Shown in pieces: positions 46,647 to 56,521 of a stretch of DNA of 64,000 bases. The stretch covers positions 1 through 64,000 of the forward strand of contig JAJYKL010000004.1 of NCBI GenBank assembly GCA_021788625.1, written 5' to 3'. The notes beneath the pieces were generated by a model, which searched no databases, was not told where the DNA came from, and worked only from the letters and a program-made list of their open reading frames with translations. This DNA comes from Chloroflexota bacterium. GTDB taxonomy: Bacteria > Chloroflexota > Anaerolineae > J036 > Brachytrichaceae. The position numbers and the translations under genes are program-made. Positions within the stretch are counted from its first letter, which is position 1, and each line of letters opens with the position of its first letter.

Positions 46647-48269
46647 ATGCAAAGGCTTAGTTCCACCCGAACCATCTTTTTCCTGATCATTGGCGTCGCT
46701 CTGATCGTGGTATGCGTTGCTTTGGCGAATACCTTTATCGTAAATAAACTGACTGCTACGCCCACTGCTGCACCGCTCGTGGTGTCGTCAGCGGGTGCAC
46801 AAACGCCGCAGGTGAACCTGCAGTCACCCGCGCCGGTGTTCGCCCCAGGCACCAACACTAAGGATGGCCTGCCTACGTATATCTGCGGAGCTGATTCGTT
46901 TGGCAGTTACTTTACGCTGCAGCAGATGCAAATGTCCGGCAAGGATGTAGCACATGGATTCCACCTGGGGATAGTGCCATTCCTGCTGGACAATAACACC
47001 GCCTACGACGTCTCGGAGGAACAGCGCACAGCCCTGTTAAGTGCGGGCAAGTGGAATTGTCTGCTCACCACGCTGGATTCGGTAGCCCTCTCCAGCCCGG
47101 GCATCATTACAGCCATCATCGATGAGAGTGCAGGCGCGGATCAGTTATGGGGACGTGACATAAAAACAATAAATGACCTGAAAGGCAAGCGCATCGCTTT
47201 TTCGCGCGGCAGCGTGAGTGAGTACTTCGTCGATTACACCCTCTCCATCGCGCGCCTGAACCCGCATACCGACGTGACGCTTATGCCGGAAGATACAGTC
47301 GACGATGCCGTGAAAGCATTCGTCGATAGGAAAGCGGATGCTGTGGCTGCCTGGGAGCCAAACATCTATGATGCCAAACAAGCTGGCGGCACACCGCTCC
47401 TGAGCTCTGCCCAGATGCGCATCGTGATTGATGTGATCGTGACCTCACGCCAGTCCATCACCACGCAGGCTGACCTGGTGCAGAAGTTCCACGACGCCTG
47501 GTTCGATACGCTCAAAGTACAGGAAGACAACTTTGACAGTGCGGCCGCCCAGATCGCGAAATGGGGCCACAACGACTGGTCTGGCATTAGTGTAGCGACC
47601 GCCAGCCAGGACCTGAAGACAGCATTGCAAAGCGTGGCACAGGCTGATCTGGGTGACAACGCTTACGTGATGAACAACACTGCGCCACTCATAAACCGTC
47701 TGGCGACCGCACGGCGGGTATGGGCAGCCTCAGGTGAGACAGTCCCGAATGACAATGTAGCCGACCTGGTGAACCCCGGCTACGTTACGCGCTCGGCTGC
47801 TCAGGCATCGCTGCAAGCCAATGGTAAACCGGTAAATGATACGTTCTCCATGTCCACAAAACTGGACCTGAGTGGAGTGAACACGACCGATGCGGCGACG
47901 CTCGCGGTACTGCCGTGCCGTTCGTTCACATTCGTTCCAGAGTCCACGTCACTGACGATCGAATCGCGCCGCATTCTGGATGATTGCGTGGTACCCACCA
48001 TGCAACAGAGCGTTGGGTTATTCCTGCGTGTCAAGGGGTCGGCAGCATGGCCAGGACCTCAAGGTACGTACAAGCAACAGGACATTCTGTCGATCGCTCA
48101 GGCGCGCGCACAGGCGGTGGTGGATTATCTTGTTTCACAGGGCATCGATCGCAGCCGTTTTATCGTTGAAGCAACACTACCCCCTAAAGATCATTGGGAG
48201 ACCGAAGACCCCGACATCCAGGCCCAGGATCGCTATGTGGAGCTGACACTGCTCACCGTTGGGCGGTAG
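46647..48269 (+). CDS. membrane-tethered ABC-type substrate-binding protein fused to OmpA-like domain
   Basis: About 540 residues. One N-terminal transmembrane helix (about 8-30), a short linker, an NMT1/phosphate-like periplasmic-binding fold (about 60-380; KTINDLKGKRIAFSRGS, DVTLMPEDTVDDAVKAFVDRKADAVAAWEP), and a C-terminal OmpA-like domain with SFTFVPESTSLT, LSIAQARAQAVVDYLVSQGI and DRYVELTLL. OmpA domains bind peptidoglycan, so the protein probably links ligand sensing to the wall. No permease or ATPase is nearby. GAGG eight bases before ATG 46647 sets the start; GTG 46629 opens the frame. Confidence 0.85.
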   Translation: MQRLSSTRTIFFLIIGVALIVVCVALANTFIVNKLTATPTAAPLVVSSAGAQTPQVNLQSPAPVFAPGTNTKDGLPTYICGADSFGSYFTLQQMQMSGKDVAHGFHLGIVPFLLDNNTAYDVSEEQRTALLSAGKWNCLLTTLDSVALSSPGIITAIIDESAGADQLWGRDIKTINDLKGKRIAFSRGSVSEYFVDYTLSIARLNPHTDVTLMPEDTVDDAVKAFVDRKADAVAAWEPNIYDAKQAGGTPLLSSAQMRIVIDVIVTSRQSITTQADLVQKFHDAWFDTLKVQEDNFDSAAAQIAKWGHNDWSGISVATASQDLKTALQSVAQADLGDNAYVMNNTAPLINRLATARRVWAASGETVPNDNVADLVNPGYVTRSAAQASLQANGKPVNDTFSMSTKLDLSGVNTTDAATLAVLPCRSFTFVPESTSLTIESRRILDDCVVPTMQQSVGLFLRVKGSAAWPGPQGTYKQQDILSIAQARAQAVVDYLVSQGIDRSRFIVEATLPPKDHWETEDPDIQAQDRYVELTLLTVGR

Positions 48270-48357
48270 ACAGTTTATATGGCCGGCGTCAGGCTCCATG
48301 GTTACATCGTTCATGGCTGCCGATATGGACAGCCTGTTTGATGAAGGTGGGTGAAGC

Positions 48358-50019
48358 ATGCTACGAAAAGCTTCAGGCTTGCTCAGAATTCTTTCATTCG
48401 TCACGGTGACAGGCTTATTGGCAACGGCATGCGAGATGAGTGCTGGCGATGTGCCGAGTAATGCGGCAGTTGTCAAGGTGGTTGCCAATACCAACCTGAC
48501 TCCTTGGCTGAAGGGGACTGTTGACCAATTCAACCAGGCAAGCGTAAAGATCAGCAATGGCCAGCAAGCGTACGTTCAACTGCAGTCGGTTGATGCAGGC
48601 CAGGCGGCGGCTGACATGACGAGTGGGACATCTTTACCCGGCCTGTGGATCCCCGACGACGATGCCTGGGTAGCGGTGCTGGCGAGCAAGGGGCAGGCGG
48701 CGTTCCAGGGAGATTGCCAGAGTGTGGCCAAGAGTCCACTGGTGATCGCTATATGGCGCCCGATTGCCGAGGCGCTGGGTTGGCCAGGTCGTGCGCTGGG
48801 CTGGTTGGATCTAGGCACCCTGGCAGCCGACCCTTCGTCGTGGGCCTATTACACGGGTGGCCAATACGGGGCAACACTACGCGTTGGTCACACCCACCCA
48901 GGGCTTTCGGGTAGCGGCAGCGATACCCTCCTGGCTGTGGTGCATGCAGCCAGGAACAAGACGTCAGCCTTGACGGCTGCTGACATCAACGACCCCGTTG
49001 TACAGGCTTCTGTAACAGCCTTTGAAGGCACGGTGGCTACCTTCAGCCAGTCGACCGAGCAGCTCGGACAAACGATGGAAACACGAGGGATCAAGTACCT
49101 GAGCGCGGCCATCATGTACGAAAGCACGGTTGTGAATGACGGGGGTGGCGGTGCAGATGGACTGGTAGCGGTATACCCTTACGAGGGCACCTTCATGTCC
49201 ACCAACCCAGCCTGTGTGAATGGTACGGCGAGTGCTCCGGTGCAGGAAGCGGCGCGAGCTTTTCGCGATTTCCTGCTTAAGCCTCAAGCACAACGAGCTG
49301 CGCTAGCTGCCGGGTTGCGTCCCGTGAATAATAGCGTGCCTCTCAGCTCGCCTATTGACGCTGCTCACGGTGTGGACCCCGCGCAACCAAAGGTGCTTTT
49401 TAGCGCCCCGAATGCCGAGTCGGTGTTGGCGGTGGGGCAGTTATGGCAGGCTGCGCGTAAAGCAGTCAACCTGTTTATGCTGATCGATACGTCGGGCAGC
49501 ATGCAGGGCGAAAAGATCGACGCTGTGCGTAACGCAGCAGAGCAATTTGTCAAGCAGATGGGTGATAGCGATTACCTGACACTCATTACCTTTGCCAGCC
49601 GCACTAATGTATTGATCGATCACCGCAAAGTGAGTGACGTCCGTGACAGCGCGGTGCAGCAGATCGATGGAATACAGGCTGGCGGTAACACCACACTCTA
49701 CGACACGATTGGGGAGGCGGCAGACCTGATCGCCAAAACGAACAGTTCGCAGACCAGTAATGCGATCGTATTGCTGACAGATGGCCAGGACACATCCAGT
49801 TCTCACTATGAGTTTAACCAGGACCTGATCGATAAAGCCGCTGCGAACAATACCACCGTGTTCACTATTGCTTACGGAAGCGATGCAGACACAAATGTGC
49901 TATCTCAACTGGCCAGCCAGGGGCGCGGCCAGTTTTTCCAGGGTGATCAGGCTAACATTGCCAGCATTTACCAGCAGATGTCGGCAGCCTTTGGTGGATC
50001 CGTTGGCATCGGACGATAA
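48358..50019 (+). CDS. lipoprotein with substrate-binding-like and von Willebrand A domains
   Basis: 553 residues. Lipobox LLATAC with lipidated Cys near 25. Residues 35-350 look like an extracellular-solute-binding fold (VVKVVANTNLTPWLKGTVDQFNQ, LPGLWIPDDDAWVAVLASKG, GTLAADPSSWAYYTGGQYG). The C-terminal VWA domain (about 375-540) has an intact MIDAS: DTSGSMQGEK, the Thr in GGNTTLYD and LLTDGQDTS. VWA domains bind protein partners through a metal ion. GAAGGTGG lies before ATG 48358. It completes the three-gene cluster. Confidence 0.88.
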   Translation: MLRKASGLLRILSFVTVTGLLATACEMSAGDVPSNAAVVKVVANTNLTPWLKGTVDQFNQASVKISNGQQAYVQLQSVDAGQAAADMTSGTSLPGLWIPDDDAWVAVLASKGQAAFQGDCQSVAKSPLVIAIWRPIAEALGWPGRALGWLDLGTLAADPSSWAYYTGGQYGATLRVGHTHPGLSGSGSDTLLAVVHAARNKTSALTAADINDPVVQASVTAFEGTVATFSQSTEQLGQTMETRGIKYLSAAIMYESTVVNDGGGGADGLVAVYPYEGTFMSTNPACVNGTASAPVQEAARAFRDFLLKPQAQRAALAAGLRPVNNSVPLSSPIDAAHGVDPAQPKVLFSAPNAESVLAVGQLWQAARKAVNLFMLIDTSGSMQGEKIDAVRNAAEQFVKQMGDSDYLTLITFASRTNVLIDHRKVSDVRDSAVQQIDGIQAGGNTTLYDTIGEAADLIAKTNSSQTSNAIVLLTDGQDTSSSHYEFNQDLIDKAAANNTTVFTIAYGSDADTNVLSQLASQGRGQFFQGDQANIASIYQQMSAAFGGSVGIGR

Positions 50020-50051
50020 CCAGCCCCCTTGCAAGGCGAAACGCAAGAGCT

Positions 50052-51050
50052 ATGTCTTTTAGAGCGCTGGTAGTCAGTGAAGGTCCAACAGGGCAGTACG
50101 AACGCCATGTGACGAGGCGCACCCCAGCCGAGTTACCTCCGGGTGATGTGTTGGTGCGTGTGCAGTATTCATCGTTGAACTATAAAGACGCGCTCTCTGC
50201 ATCAGGTCACCATGGCGTAACCCGGCGCTATCCCCATGTTCCGGGTATCGATGCGGCTGGCGTGGTAGTGGAATCGACCAATCGGCAATACAAACCGGGC
50301 GATGCGGTCATGGTTCATGCTGCCGAGTTTGGCGCCAACGTGCCGGGTGGTTATAGCGAATATGCGCGTATGCCGGCGGAGTGGCTGCTGCCTCTACCGG
50401 ATGGACTGACATCGCGCCAGTGCATGGCCATTGGCACGGCTGGGATTACGGCGGCACTATGTGTCAGGCGATTGCAGGAGCAAGCGGTGCAGGCTGCCGA
50501 CGGCGAGGTTCTGGTTACCGGCGCGACGGGCGGGGTGGGTATCTTTTCCGTGGCGTTACTGGCACGTCTGGGTTACCGCGTGGTGGCCTCTACTGGCAAG
50601 CCCGCCGCCCGCGATTTGCTACAACACCTGGGCGCAGCCGAGGTAACCCACCGCGCGAGTATGCAGGATTTCAGTGAAAAGGCACTCTTGAAGGGGCGAT
50701 GGTCTGGTGTTCTCGATACGGTAGGCGGCGCGAGCTTATCAACGGCTATTCGTTCCATGCACTATGGCGGTGTCGTGGTGTGTTGCGGCAATGTGGCCGG
50801 TGCCGATCTGGTGTTAACGGTATATCCGTTTATCTTGCGTGCCGTACGTCTGATCGGGGTCGATGTGGCGAACTGCCCCCAGGACCAGCTTGCTGGTCTA
50901 TGGACTGACTTTGGTTCTCTTTGGCCACTCGATCAGTTCGCCCAGTTCATACGTGAGTGCACTCTGGAAGAGCTGGACGTCGAAATTGACCGCACCCTGC
51001 ATGGCGGGCGAATCGGGCGGACGGTGGTGCACGTAGCGGGTGCACAATAG
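50052..51050 (+). CDS. acrylyl-CoA reductase-like oxidoreductase (AcuI/YhdH family)
   Basis: 332 residues, a zinc-free medium-chain reductase. YSSLNYKDALSASGHHGVTRRYPHVPGIDAAGVV is the family N-terminus (Asn-Tyr-Lys-Asp). The NADPH site is VTGATGGVGIFSVALL and the AXXG-type STGKPAARDLL follows. AcuI reduces acrylyl-CoA to propionyl-CoA; distant members act on other enones. The nitroreductase gene follows at once. Confidence 0.9.
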   Translation: MSFRALVVSEGPTGQYERHVTRRTPAELPPGDVLVRVQYSSLNYKDALSASGHHGVTRRYPHVPGIDAAGVVVESTNRQYKPGDAVMVHAAEFGANVPGGYSEYARMPAEWLLPLPDGLTSRQCMAIGTAGITAALCVRRLQEQAVQAADGEVLVTGATGGVGIFSVALLARLGYRVVASTGKPAARDLLQHLGAAEVTHRASMQDFSEKALLKGRWSGVLDTVGGASLSTAIRSMHYGGVVVCCGNVAGADLVLTVYPFILRAVRLIGVDVANCPQDQLAGLWTDFGSLWPLDQFAQFIRECTLEELDVEIDRTLHGGRIGRTVVHVAGAQ

Positions 51051-51056
51051 GTGTAT

Positions 51057-51707
51057 ATGGACCTGACAACAATCGATCATCTGCTGACCACCACACGAAG
51101 TGTGCGATTGCGACTGGACCTTAAGAAACCCGTTGAACCGGAGATCATCCAGCGGTGCATTGAGATCGCTATCCAGGCACCGACTGCCAGTAATAACCAG
51201 CGCTGGCATTTCGTGATCGTCTCCGATCCACAAAAACGTGCCGGGGTCGGAGCGCTCTACCGCCGCTCTTACATGATTTACCAGGAAGCGAACCGCGAGC
51301 AGGACGCTGTGTATCGCTCGCGGCCGGATGACCCCTTCGCTGTCCAGATGCTGCGTATGCGCAAGTCGGCGCTGTACCTGGCCGAGCATATGGGCGATGT
51401 GCCAGTGCTGGTCATACCGTGTCAGGAGGGGCGGGTTGAGAACGCGGGTGCCCAGTCGCAAGCCTCCTTTTATGGCTCCATATTGCCAGCCACCTGGTCC
51501 TTCATGCTGGCATTACGTGCGCGCGGCCTGGGCTCGGCCTGGACTACCCTGCACCTGCGCTACGAGAAGGAAGTGGCCAACATCCTGGGCATCCCCGATA
51601 CTGTGACCCAGGCCGCCCTGTTGCCAGTGGCTTATTACACCGGCGAAGACTTCGTACCTGCCAAACGACTACCCATAGCCGAACGCCTGCACTGGGATTC
51701 CTGGTGA
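51057..51707 (+). CDS. nitroreductase family flavoprotein
   Basis: About 216 residues, an FMN enzyme. The N-terminal RSVRLRLDLKKPV and APTASNNQRWHFVIV bind FMN phosphate, and GLGSAWTTLHL plus LLPVAYYTGEDF form the back of the fold. It uses NAD(P)H to reduce nitro compounds, quinones or enones. ATG 51057 is used; GTG 51051 abuts the previous stop. The two genes appear co-transcribed. Confidence 0.9.
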   Translation: MDLTTIDHLLTTTRSVRLRLDLKKPVEPEIIQRCIEIAIQAPTASNNQRWHFVIVSDPQKRAGVGALYRRSYMIYQEANREQDAVYRSRPDDPFAVQMLRMRKSALYLAEHMGDVPVLVIPCQEGRVENAGAQSQASFYGSILPATWSFMLALRARGLGSAWTTLHLRYEKEVANILGIPDTVTQAALLPVAYYTGEDFVPAKRLPIAERLHWDSW

Positions 51708-51869
51708 TAACGGCGAGTAGCCTGTGACCGTACTCTTGCCGCACACCAGGAAAAACGACCTGGGTGATGCGGGCGCAGAGTTTGCGAGCAGGCTGGCCGT
51801 CTTCACCTGCGTTTCGGCTCAGTGCAAGTCATCTTCCCAATCAGATCATTGCAGACCAAACACGTAACT

Positions 51870-54107
51870 ATGATGTCTAAAATCAGAGTGAAGTTCGATC
51901 TGCTGTTGGGCCACCGAGTGGGCCAGATCGTGCAAACGACGGCGCCCTGGCTGGCATTGCTGGCTATGCTGCTGTGGGGCTGGCGTGTGACCGATTTCTT
52001 TCAGCGTATTCCTGCCTATGGTGATGCGCTGGAGGTAATCTGGGGCATACGTCACTATCACGATGCGCTATTCGCAGGTAACGGATCAGCATTTTTCACA
52101 CCTCTGGTGTTTGCGCCGAACGGCTGGCATACGACCACTCTGGCCCACACCCCCCTGTTATTTCTTCTGGCTCAGCCTCTCAATTTAATCGGCGGCGCCG
52201 CATTTGCCTACAATGTACTCGCCCTTGTGCCATTTGTCGTGGCGTATGCAGGCTCACTCAAGCTATTACGGCGATACACGACTGCGCTTCCAGCTACGGC
52301 GGCTGCGCTGGTATTCACGTTCTTCAACACACGCTGGTTCCGTATTAATGGACACCTGCACATATTATGGGCGACCAGTTTTTTGCCGTGGCTCCTTTCA
52401 GTATTACTGACCCTTGGGCAAGATCACCAATCCCGTACATCGAACCGGCGTCTGTTAGTGATGGGTGGACTGATATGGGGTTTAATGGTGAACTTTTCGT
52501 ACTACAGCATTTTCCTTGGGGCGATCCCATTCGCGGTGTGGGGCAGGCAGCTCTTCAGTCGTCGGCGACTTAGCCAGGTGATAGCCATTGCACTGATCGC
52601 AGCATTCATCAGTGCGCCGACTCTGATCTTGTACGAAGTGGGCAACCGGCAGGATCACCTCGTTTCCTGGGATATCAACGGACTGCAGATATGGGGAGCC
52701 AGCCTGAATAGTCTGCCAGATGAGAGCGCCACCAATCCTATCGCGACTATCCGGCAGTTATCCAGGGCCATCTACTCAGGTCCATGGGACGAGACCTTCC
52801 TCGATGAATTTGGTCTGGTCACCACACTGCTGGCTGCGATTGGCACCGTGTATCTGGTGAGGCGGCGCAGTACCATGACAGGGTTGCTCTGGCTGGCAGG
52901 GTTGGGGTTCCTATTATCTCTGGGCTTGCTATTGCGCTGGAACGGCCAGGAAGTTAGCTCACAGATATTCAAACCCCTAAACGAGCTGATCTGGCAAATC
53001 GGGAGGTTTTTAAAACCAGACATCTTCACAGCGGCGAGTCCTGGAATACCCTTCGATATGGGTATTCCACTGCCCGGGTTCCTGCTGACGGCCGTGGTGC
53101 CCTATTACGAGTCGGCGCGGGTTATGGCGCGTTATGCGATCGTAGGTGGGTTAGGTCTGGTTGGACTGGCTGCCATCGGGCTGCAGCGATTACCAACCCT
53201 GGGGCGCTGGATACTCGCAGGGGTTTGGATCGTGGAGGTATTACCCCTCCCCACTACTGCAGGTGTGCCACTTACCACGCTCCAGCCTCATCCAGCTTTT
53301 GTGTGGCTGAGTCGACAACCTCTCGGCGCAGGCGAGAGCATTGTCGATATTACTTACCCCACCATCATGATTGGCGGCGAGGTCATTACTGAAGCCCAGT
53401 TCACCCATAAACCCACACTATCTGGCGTAGGTTCCTTCATGCCATCCCCTGTGTATTATCTATGGCAGTATCTTATCGATGACAGCGTTTTGCACGGCGG
53501 ACGGGCAATGGAAGAGCCCGGTGTGGTGAAGATACTCGCGCAATACGGCGTGCGCTACATAGTATTCCACTTCAAGGTTAAAGGGACGCAAACCATGTGG
53601 GATCAGGCAGTGCAGAACCCGCTGCTGAAGCCTGTGGGGTGCTTCGATCCAAATAAGGAACAGTCTCCGTGGTACTACCGTATCTGCATAGCAGAAGTAC
53701 GATCGCTGAATATTAATATTCTAACGACACAGGGCTGGTCACAATCGGAAAGCTGGGGGACATGGGCTGAGGGAAAAGAGTCACAAGCGGAGTGGTACGC
53801 TACGGCACGGAGCGAGTACGAATTAACGTTAGATGCCTTCCCCTACTGTGCACCGCATGACCGTACGACAACGCAGGTCGTGCGAATCACCGTGAACGGC
53901 TTTCTCCTGGCGGAGCACGACTGGGTAGCATGCCAGGTGTGGCACGCTGTTATATCCATCCCTGCAACCGAAGTTCGTGTTGGGGTGGCCAATAAACTGA
54001 TTTTAAATTACGCTCAGGCGACCCAACCAGCAAATCACGATCCTCAAAGCGGCGACTTGCGTTCACTGAGCGTAGGTTTTACGCATTTGCGCGTGCAAAG
54101 AAAGTGA
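51870..54107 (+). CDS. large polytopic membrane protein, glycosyltransferase-like (GT-C)
   Basis: About 745 residues. Ten or more hydrophobic segments fill residues 25-470 (PWLALLAMLLWGW, ALVPFVVAYAGSL, IALIAAFISAPTLIL, GLLWLAGLGFLLSLGLLL), and an outer C-terminal domain of about 270 residues follows. An early loop (AYGDALEVIWGIRHY) is rich in Asp/Glu, as in GT-C enzymes that use lipid-linked sugars. I cannot name the family. Two starts exist: GTG 51822 and ATGATG 51870; neither has a good ribosome site. Confidence 0.72.
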   Translation: MMSKIRVKFDLLLGHRVGQIVQTTAPWLALLAMLLWGWRVTDFFQRIPAYGDALEVIWGIRHYHDALFAGNGSAFFTPLVFAPNGWHTTTLAHTPLLFLLAQPLNLIGGAAFAYNVLALVPFVVAYAGSLKLLRRYTTALPATAAALVFTFFNTRWFRINGHLHILWATSFLPWLLSVLLTLGQDHQSRTSNRRLLVMGGLIWGLMVNFSYYSIFLGAIPFAVWGRQLFSRRRLSQVIAIALIAAFISAPTLILYEVGNRQDHLVSWDINGLQIWGASLNSLPDESATNPIATIRQLSRAIYSGPWDETFLDEFGLVTTLLAAIGTVYLVRRRSTMTGLLWLAGLGFLLSLGLLLRWNGQEVSSQIFKPLNELIWQIGRFLKPDIFTAASPGIPFDMGIPLPGFLLTAVVPYYESARVMARYAIVGGLGLVGLAAIGLQRLPTLGRWILAGVWIVEVLPLPTTAGVPLTTLQPHPAFVWLSRQPLGAGESIVDITYPTIMIGGEVITEAQFTHKPTLSGVGSFMPSPVYYLWQYLIDDSVLHGGRAMEEPGVVKILAQYGVRYIVFHFKVKGTQTMWDQAVQNPLLKPVGCFDPNKEQSPWYYRICIAEVRSLNINILTTQGWSQSESWGTWAEGKESQAEWYATARSEYELTLDAFPYCAPHDRTTTQVVRITVNGFLLAEHDWVACQVWHAVISIPATEVRVGVANKLILNYAQATQPANHDPQSGDLRSLSVGFTHLRVQRK

Positions 54108-54171
54108 AATCGGTATACAAATAGAAACTGGAGTAGTCCGGCGCGGTGTCGCATCGGGCAAGGGTACCACT

Positions 54172-54744
54172 ATGAAAGTCATCATGATCTGCGGAAGCCG
54201 TAACCCAGACGGACAGACGGGACACGCTGTTGATGCGCTAACTGATGGCTTCCGAAGCAGCGGGGGAGAAGCTGAGAGCTATTACTTACCCACGTTGAAA
54301 ATCGATCATTGTATTCAATGCGAAGATAACGGCTGGGGGATATGTCGTAAAAATGGAGTCTGTCTGATCGAGGATGATTTCGCAGAACTGGTCGACGACA
54401 TCCGCCAGGCTGATGCAGCGGTCTTCGCTTCACCGGTCTATTGGGGTGATCTTTCGGAGAGCATGCGAGCATTCACCGACCGTCTGCGACGAATCTGCAC
54501 GTTCGAAGGTGCGCGAGTGGGCATCGAAGACAAACCGGTCATGGGTGTGTGCGTAGCCGGCGGGGTTGGAGGGGGGTCGCTCTCGTGTTGCATGAGCCTG
54601 GAGAAGGTTCTCAATACCTGCGGATTCGACGTGCTCGATATGATCCCCGTTCGCCACCAGAACCTGAAGGCGAAGCTCAATCAACTACGCCTGGCCGGCG
54701 CCTGGTTGGATACATTGTTGAAGGCCAGACAGGAACGTGTATAG
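54172..54744 (+). CDS. NADPH-dependent FMN reductase / iron-sulfur flavoprotein-like
   Basis: 190 residues, a flavodoxin fold. MICGSRNPDGQTG is the FMN-phosphate loop, and ASPVYWGDLSESMRAFTDR is typical of this family. The CIQC, CRKNGVC cysteines near residues 46-62 resemble the cluster site of iron-sulfur flavoproteins, so it may carry both FMN and 4Fe-4S. It transfers electrons from NAD(P)H. The nucleotidyltransferase gene starts six bases later. Confidence 0.87.
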   Translation: MKVIMICGSRNPDGQTGHAVDALTDGFRSSGGEAESYYLPTLKIDHCIQCEDNGWGICRKNGVCLIEDDFAELVDDIRQADAAVFASPVYWGDLSESMRAFTDRLRRICTFEGARVGIEDKPVMGVCVAGGVGGGSLSCCMSLEKVLNTCGFDVLDMIPVRHQNLKAKLNQLRLAGAWLDTLLKARQERV

Positions 54745-54750
54745 CGAGCC

Positions 54751-55575
54751 ATGCATCCCATCCTGCTGGAATCGCTGAAAAGACTACAAGAGTATTACGC
54801 TCAGGATGAACGCTGCCTGGGGATGTTTCTCTCAGGATCAATCGGCGCGGGCACGACCGATGAATGGTCGGACGTGGATGCTGATGCCGTTTTCCGCGAT
54901 GAAGAATACTCGACCATCAAGGCAGAGATACGTGCCGTATGCGAGGCTCTGTGTGGCCCGCTCCTGGTGTGGCTGCCGGAAGGTGAAAGTGAAGATAACG
55001 TAAACTATGCCTTCCTCTTTGAAGCTGGAGGTCGATCGCACCTTTTTGACTTCGCTGTATGCCGCGAGCGTTATATTCGAAATGCCCCCTGGTTGCGTCC
55101 TCAGCGCATCCTATTCGACCGCACAGGCCTGCTGGCCAAAGCAATGCAGCGCACACCCGTGCCGTGCTTTAACCCGACCGACCTGTTGCACCAGATAAAC
55201 ATCTACTATGTGTACGCCTACCTGAGTGGCAAGTATTTCCGACGCGGCGATGTTTATAAAATGATGTATGTGCAGCAGGTGATCTTTCAGGCTCATTTAC
55301 GCGTGCTGAATGCTTTTTATCCCAATGCCGAATGGAACTGGTGGGCGCGTGACATCCATGCCCTATCGCCAGAGCAGCAGACTGAATTGCTCGTTTATTT
55401 TGGCTCGAATCAGTGCCAAACGATTGCGGGCGCATTGCAAAATGAGATGAACTTATTTTCGCGCGACGCGCAAGCAGCGTGCAAGCGATACGCGCTACGC
55501 TACCCCGTCGAACTGGAGCGGGATGTACGCGAGCACTTTACATTAATGGGCCTCACCACACAGGACAACTACTAG
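54751..55575 (+). CDS. nucleotidyltransferase, aminoglycoside adenylyltransferase-like
   Basis: 274 residues. The catalytic motif is FLSGSIGAGTTDEWSDVDADAV, the GSxxxG...DxD of pol-beta-type enzymes, with a third carboxylate in LFDFAV. A helical C-domain follows. Related to AadK/streptomycin adenylyltransferases; the true substrate is unknown. It is packed between two flanking genes on the same strand at 6 and 13 bp. Confidence 0.82.
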   Translation: MHPILLESLKRLQEYYAQDERCLGMFLSGSIGAGTTDEWSDVDADAVFRDEEYSTIKAEIRAVCEALCGPLLVWLPEGESEDNVNYAFLFEAGGRSHLFDFAVCRERYIRNAPWLRPQRILFDRTGLLAKAMQRTPVPCFNPTDLLHQINIYYVYAYLSGKYFRRGDVYKMMYVQQVIFQAHLRVLNAFYPNAEWNWWARDIHALSPEQQTELLVYFGSNQCQTIAGALQNEMNLFSRDAQAACKRYALRYPVELERDVREHFTLMGLTTQDNY

Positions 55576-55588
55576 ATAGGGCGAGCAC

Positions 55589-56509
55589 TTGACCTTCACC
55601 ATCTTCATCGACATTATCCTGCCAATCTTCATCCTGATCGGAGTAGGGGCGATCGTGGACCGCGCCTTCCATCTGGATCTCAATACATTGTCCAAGCTCA
55701 ACTTTTACGTGTTTGTTCCGGCGCTGGTATTCGTGAAGACGCTGGACGCAAAGTTGTCGCCGGCGCTGTTTGGGATGGTGGCGCTGTTTACCCTGCTGCA
55801 TATCACATTGATGTTTGGCATCAGTTGGTGTCTCTTCGGTGCAGGACACTTTCGTGCCGAGCGTCCGGTGCTCTCGCTGGCTTCGGTACTCTCCAACGCT
55901 GGCAACTATGGAATACCGCTGGCGACACTGGCCTTTGGCGCACAGGGTGCCAGCGCCATGGCGATCGTGGTGCTGGTACAGAACCTGATGACCTTCACCG
56001 CCGGACTGTGGGTGATGGACGGTGGCCGCTCGCACTGGCGAGACATGCTCATCGGTTTCCTGAAGGTGCCGGTAGTCTGGGCCGCCACGGCGGCCATTGC
56101 GTTGCTTGAGCTTAAGGTCCAGGTCCCGGCGCCTATCCACGATCCACTTGCTTATCTTTCCGACGGTTTGATTCCAGTGGCGTTGATCACTTTGGGCGTT
56201 CAACTGGCTCGTAGCCATTTGGGAGCACACCTGCGAACGGTCAGCCTGGTAACCGCAATCCGGCTGCTTCTGGCACCACTGGTCGCTACGCTGATGGTGG
56301 TCGCGTGGACAGCGATTGCACCCGGCAGCCTGGGTGCTCTGGGACCGGTAATGGTGATCGCGGCCGGCATGCCTGTGGCGGTCAATGTCTATATCCTTTC
56401 AGTGGAATACGAACGTAACTCGGACCTTGCCTCACAGATGGTCTTTCTCACCACGTTGCTCAGTGCCGTGACCCTGACGGGTTGGTTGGTGCTTGTTAAG
56501 GTAAGTTAA
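55589..56509 (+). CDS. auxin efflux carrier (AEC) family permease
   Basis: 306 residues, about ten transmembrane helices in two five-helix halves. The start is TTG 55589. N-half signature ILIGVGAIVDRAF with KLNFYVFVPALVF; the crossover LSNAGNYGIPLATLAFG near residues 95-115 is the hallmark of AEC transporters; ITLGVQLARSHL lies in the C-half. The family exports or imports organic acids such as malate. Direction and substrate unknown. Confidence 0.88.
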   Translation: MTFTIFIDIILPIFILIGVGAIVDRAFHLDLNTLSKLNFYVFVPALVFVKTLDAKLSPALFGMVALFTLLHITLMFGISWCLFGAGHFRAERPVLSLASVLSNAGNYGIPLATLAFGAQGASAMAIVVLVQNLMTFTAGLWVMDGGRSHWRDMLIGFLKVPVVWAATAAIALLELKVQVPAPIHDPLAYLSDGLIPVALITLGVQLARSHLGAHLRTVSLVTAIRLLLAPLVATLMVVAWTAIAPGSLGALGPVMVIAAGMPVAVNVYILSVEYERNSDLASQMVFLTTLLSAVTLTGWLVLVKVS

Positions 56510-56521
56510 GGAGGTGGCACA

